A stretch of DNA of 7,201 nucleotides from JAVBOV01 sp031550205 (GTDB taxonomy: Bacteria > Pseudomonadota > Alphaproteobacteria > RF32 > CAG-239). The stretch covers positions 1 through 7,201 of the forward strand of contig JAVBOV010000071.1 in NCBI GenBank assembly GCA_031550205.1. Direction: 5' to 3'. Shown piece by piece: positions 5,855 to 7,201 of the stretch (the first letter of the stretch is position 1; each line of letters starts with the position of its first letter). The notes below the pieces were generated by a model. That model had not been told where the DNA came from. It was given only the letters and a program-made list of their open reading frames with translations, and did no database searches. The position numbers were made by a program, and so were the translations under genes.

Positions 5855-5920
5855 CGTCATTGCGAGCGGGTGTCCACCCCGACCTGTGCGCCGTAGCCTT
5901 GGCGAAGGGGGAAGCAATCC
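5855..5920. repeat. REP-like palindromic element, CGTCATTGCGAG...GAAGCAATCC type
   Basis: The 66 bases directly after trcR begin CGTCATTGCGAGCG and end GAAGCAATCC, with ATTGC and GCAAT as outer complementary ends (5859-5863 and 5914-5918). Inside are small dyads: GGGT/ACCC at 5868-5879 and CGCC/GGCG at 5889-5904. Sequences with these ends are, from memory, dispersed intergenic repeats in several bacteria. Base composition is more GC-rich than the flanking intergenic DNA. Only one copy is in this window, so multicopy status is unproven. Confidence 0.6.
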
Positions 5921-5922
5921 AT

Positions 5923-5952
5923 AAAAAAGCTCCCAATAGGGAGCTTTTTTTT
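5923..5952. terminator. Bidirectional intrinsic terminator
   Basis: GCTCCC (5929-5934) and GGGAGC (5939-5944) pair around the loop AATA. The stem is extended by A5923-5928 against T5945-5950. T runs follow the stem on both strands: eight on plus, six on minus. It serves trcR on the plus strand and the convergent gene ending at 5951 on the minus strand, overlapping that gene's stop codon. Confidence 0.93.
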
Positions 5953-6301
5953 ACTTTACAATCCATTTTTCATCTGAGTTCATTTGTTCCAAATCCCTGT
6001 TTAATTCGGGGTTTTCTGGAATCACTCCATCGGCTGAAATATTTTGCAAATCTCGTTTATAAGCTCCAAAATCTTTCTGGTGCTCGGTGCGGCTGTCTTC
6101 CTCCTCGTTCACGGTCTTGTCGTCACTTTCCGGTTCCTCCGCCTCATATCCTGGGAACTCCGGCAAAATTTCTTTCTTATCCAACTCTTCTCTGGGAATA
6201 AAATAATCGGGCGTTTTTTGGGTTCTTACCACCGGATTGGCAGTCTGCGCCAAACATTCAAAACTAAAGCTCAGAAGCAGCAAAAAAATAAAAAATCTCA
6301 T
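5951..6301 (-). CDS. Small acidic exported protein of unknown function
   Basis: The 116-residue product starts with a clear signal peptide: MRFF, a run of Leu/Phe/Ser, and CLA before Gln19. The Cys is not in a proper lipobox (SFEC), so signal peptidase I cleavage after Ala18 is more likely than a lipoprotein. The mature 98 residues are very acidic, with 26 Asp/Glu against 13 Lys/Arg. The cluster from about 53 to 73 is probably disordered. No cysteine remains after cleavage and no family was recognised. An AGGA binding site (plus-strand 6308-6311) lies six bases before the ATG. It is divergent from the HEXXH gene across 41 bases and converges on trcR at a shared terminator. Signal peptide, binding site and terminator support it over the plus-strand frames that overlap it. 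Confidence 0.75.
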   Translation of the reverse strand: MRFFIFLLLLSFSFECLAQTANPVVRTQKTPDYFIPREELDKKEILPEFPGYEAEEPESDDKTVNEEEDSRTEHQKDFGAYKRDLQNISADGVIPENPELNRDLEQMNSDEKWIVK

Positions 6302-6342
6302 CTTAAATCCTATTTTAACAATTAAAATATATAATATTATCC
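6302..6342. promoter_or_regulatory. Divergent promoter region between two exported-protein genes
   Basis: These 41 very AT-rich bases must serve both genes unless promoters lie inside coding sequence. On the plus strand TATAAT (6330-6335) ends seven bases before ATG 6343, with no good -35 box. On the minus strand TAAAAT (plus 6312-6317) could be a -10, again with weak -35 support. Confidence 0.4.
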
Positions 6343-7002
6343 ATGAAAAATCTTTTTTTTATATTAACGCTGTTTTTTGCCTTGCCGTGCCTGGCTGCCG
6401 ACTGCGGCTCAATAAAGCCTGTGCTGGAGCTTAAAAGTTCCTATGGCAAACTCAGATATGACTACGGCAAAGACCGGAGCGGCATCACCCAAATCAGCAA
6501 AAAGCTGGGCATTTTGGAAGATGGCATTTTCGCCTCCGGACTGGCCACAGTCGACGTCAGCTGGGAAGTTGGCGTTGATGTCGGCGCCCAAAGAAAGCTA
6601 AACGGCAAAATTTGCGTCATGCCGGAAAAAGTGACTATTTTCATGGGCTTTCAAAGACCGACCGTTTATATCTCCAAAGATTTAATCAAAGACGGCTGCC
6701 AATATAATCTGGTTATGCGCCACGAGCAAACGCACCACCAAATAAACAAAACCACTCTGGATTATTACCTGCCGTATTTTAAATCTGAAGTTGAAAAAGT
6801 CATCAACCGAACCCAGCCGGTTTATATCATTCATAAAAACGAGCTTGACTCCGTTACCGATGAAATAATCAACAATTACGCCGCCCAGATTGAGCCGATG
6901 GTGGAAAAATTTAAAGCCATGTTAATTCACCAGCAAATGACTCTGGACAACCTTTCAAACTATGCCTATGAAGACAGCCTTTGTCTGCATACGGTCAAAT
7001 AA
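6343..7002 (+). CDS. Exported HEXXH metalloprotease-like protein
   Basis: The 219-residue product has a signal peptide (MKNLFFILTLFFALPCLA, cleavage near 18-19) and so probably acts in the periplasm or outside the cell. HEQTH at 127-131 sits in a helix-like context (NLVMRHEQTHHQINKTTL) and matches the zinc-binding HEXXH motif, with Glu128 as the candidate catalytic residue. The third ligand is not clear; Glu149, Glu167 and Asp169 are candidates. The context resembles DUF922-type secreted zinc proteases (HEQ-x-H), but that is only a motif resemblance. Four mature cysteines (21, 91, 119, 214) could form two disulfides. The C-terminal half is helical. No Shine-Dalgarno sequence precedes the ATG, and a TATAAT box lies seven bases upstream, so the mRNA may be leaderless. 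It converges on the HAD gene with only three bases between the stops and no terminator. Confidence 0.82.
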   Translation: MKNLFFILTLFFALPCLAADCGSIKPVLELKSSYGKLRYDYGKDRSGITQISKKLGILEDGIFASGLATVDVSWEVGVDVGAQRKLNGKICVMPEKVTIFMGFQRPTVYISKDLIKDGCQYNLVMRHEQTHHQINKTTLDYYLPYFKSEVEKVINRTQPVYIIHKNELDSVTDEIINNYAAQIEPMVEKFKAMLIHQQMTLDNLSNYAYEDSLCLHTVK

Positions 7003-7005
7003 CCG

Positions 7006-7201
7006 TCACCTTTCCCAGGCCAGCGCATTTATGAACGCCGGAGCGCCTTTATAAGCCGCATCAATATATTTCTTGTCTTTGGCTGAATTGCTATTATAAA
7101 AGATTCTAACTGTCGTCATGCCGATATTTTTTGGAAACTCCAAATTAGAATAACTGTCGTCAACAAAAATGCACTCTTCCGGTTTATGTTTAATTTTTTT
7201 G
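7006..7201 (-). CDS. HAD-superfamily phosphatase, C-terminal fragment (cut by window edge)
   Basis: Reading the minus strand from the edge gives 64 residues and a TGA stop at 7008-7006. The segment KPEECIFVDDSYSN followed by NIGMTTVRIFYN matches the end of HAD-IA-type hydrolases: the acidic FVDDS motif IV and the typical G-M-T-T-V strand. The nucleophile Asp, motif II and most of the cap lie outside the window, so substrate cannot be judged; pyrimidine nucleotidase or phosphoglycolate phosphatase-like enzymes are possibilities. The tail ends NALAWER. It is convergent with the HEXXH gene. Confidence 0.82.
   Translation of the reverse strand, partial: KKIKHKPEECIFVDDSYSNLEFPKNIGMTTVRIFYNSNSAKDKKYIDAAYKGAPAFINALAWER

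Noticed and set aside
5855..5920. tRNA or small structured RNA gene
   Set aside because: The dyads are short (4-5 pairs), there is no cloverleaf or CCA end, and the terminal motifs fit a palindromic repeat better.
5466..5966. Long minus-strand open frames opposite trcR (5466-5966 and 5687-5917), rich in Phe, Leu, Ala or Trp-Glu-Pro-Ser repeats
   Set aside because: They are antisense shadows of the lysine-rich repeat tail. The repeated codons prevent stops on the other strand; no binding site or family similarity supports them.
5860..6201. Plus-strand frame of 113 codons across the REP-like element and terminator
   Set aside because: It runs through a strong terminator and opposes the signal-peptide gene on the minus strand; no ribosome binding site.
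6254..6256. Lipoprotein lipobox around Cys16 of the acidic exported protein
   Set aside because: SFEC does not fit the L-[AS]-[GA]-C consensus because Glu precedes the Cys; CLA before Gln is a better signal peptidase I site.

Overview
The window is a compact stretch of a bacterial chromosome, most likely from an alphaproteobacterium. The best evidence is the gene at 5107-5853, which encodes a DUF1013/TrcR-type cell-cycle regulator, a family known essentially from Alphaproteobacteria. The order efp, SuhB-like gene, OmpA-like gene, rpmE also fits Rhodospirillales-type relatives (recalled, not searched). Base composition is moderate and AT-rich between genes. No rRNA, tRNA, CRISPR array, insertion sequence or prophage gene was recognised.

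Region 1 (1-2600) is a translation-linked cluster. Elongation factor P (efp) overlaps an inositol-monophosphatase/SuhB homologue by one base. That homologue appears to have lost most of its catalytic metal ligands. An exported OmpA-like protein with a Pro/Ala/Val-rich linker follows. After a heptanucleotide repeat and a good sigma70-type promoter come rpmE (ribosomal protein L31) and a clear intrinsic terminator.

Region 2 (2601-5090) holds two proteins with no recognised function. One is a 514-residue protein with two predicted membrane segments. The other is a 274-residue protein whose centre resembles a PPC-type beta-sandwich domain but which has no Sec signal. The promoter of the second gene has its -35 box inside the last codons of the first.

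Region 3 (5030-5952) holds trcR. A terminator-like hairpin in its leader follows a TATAAT box. Its product ends in a histone-H1-like tail that is half lysine, encoded partly by 12-bp tandem repeats. A REP-like palindromic element and a bidirectional terminator follow.

Region 4 (5951-7201) has two small divergent genes for exported proteins: an acidic protein on the minus strand and an HEXXH metalloprotease-like protein on the plus strand, possibly translated from a leaderless mRNA. The C-terminal part of a HAD-family phosphatase converges on the latter from the right edge.

Nothing here forms an obvious new multigene system. The most interesting points are the apparent SuhB pseudoenzyme coupled to EF-P, the histone-like tail and gated leader of trcR, and the unassigned exported proteins.
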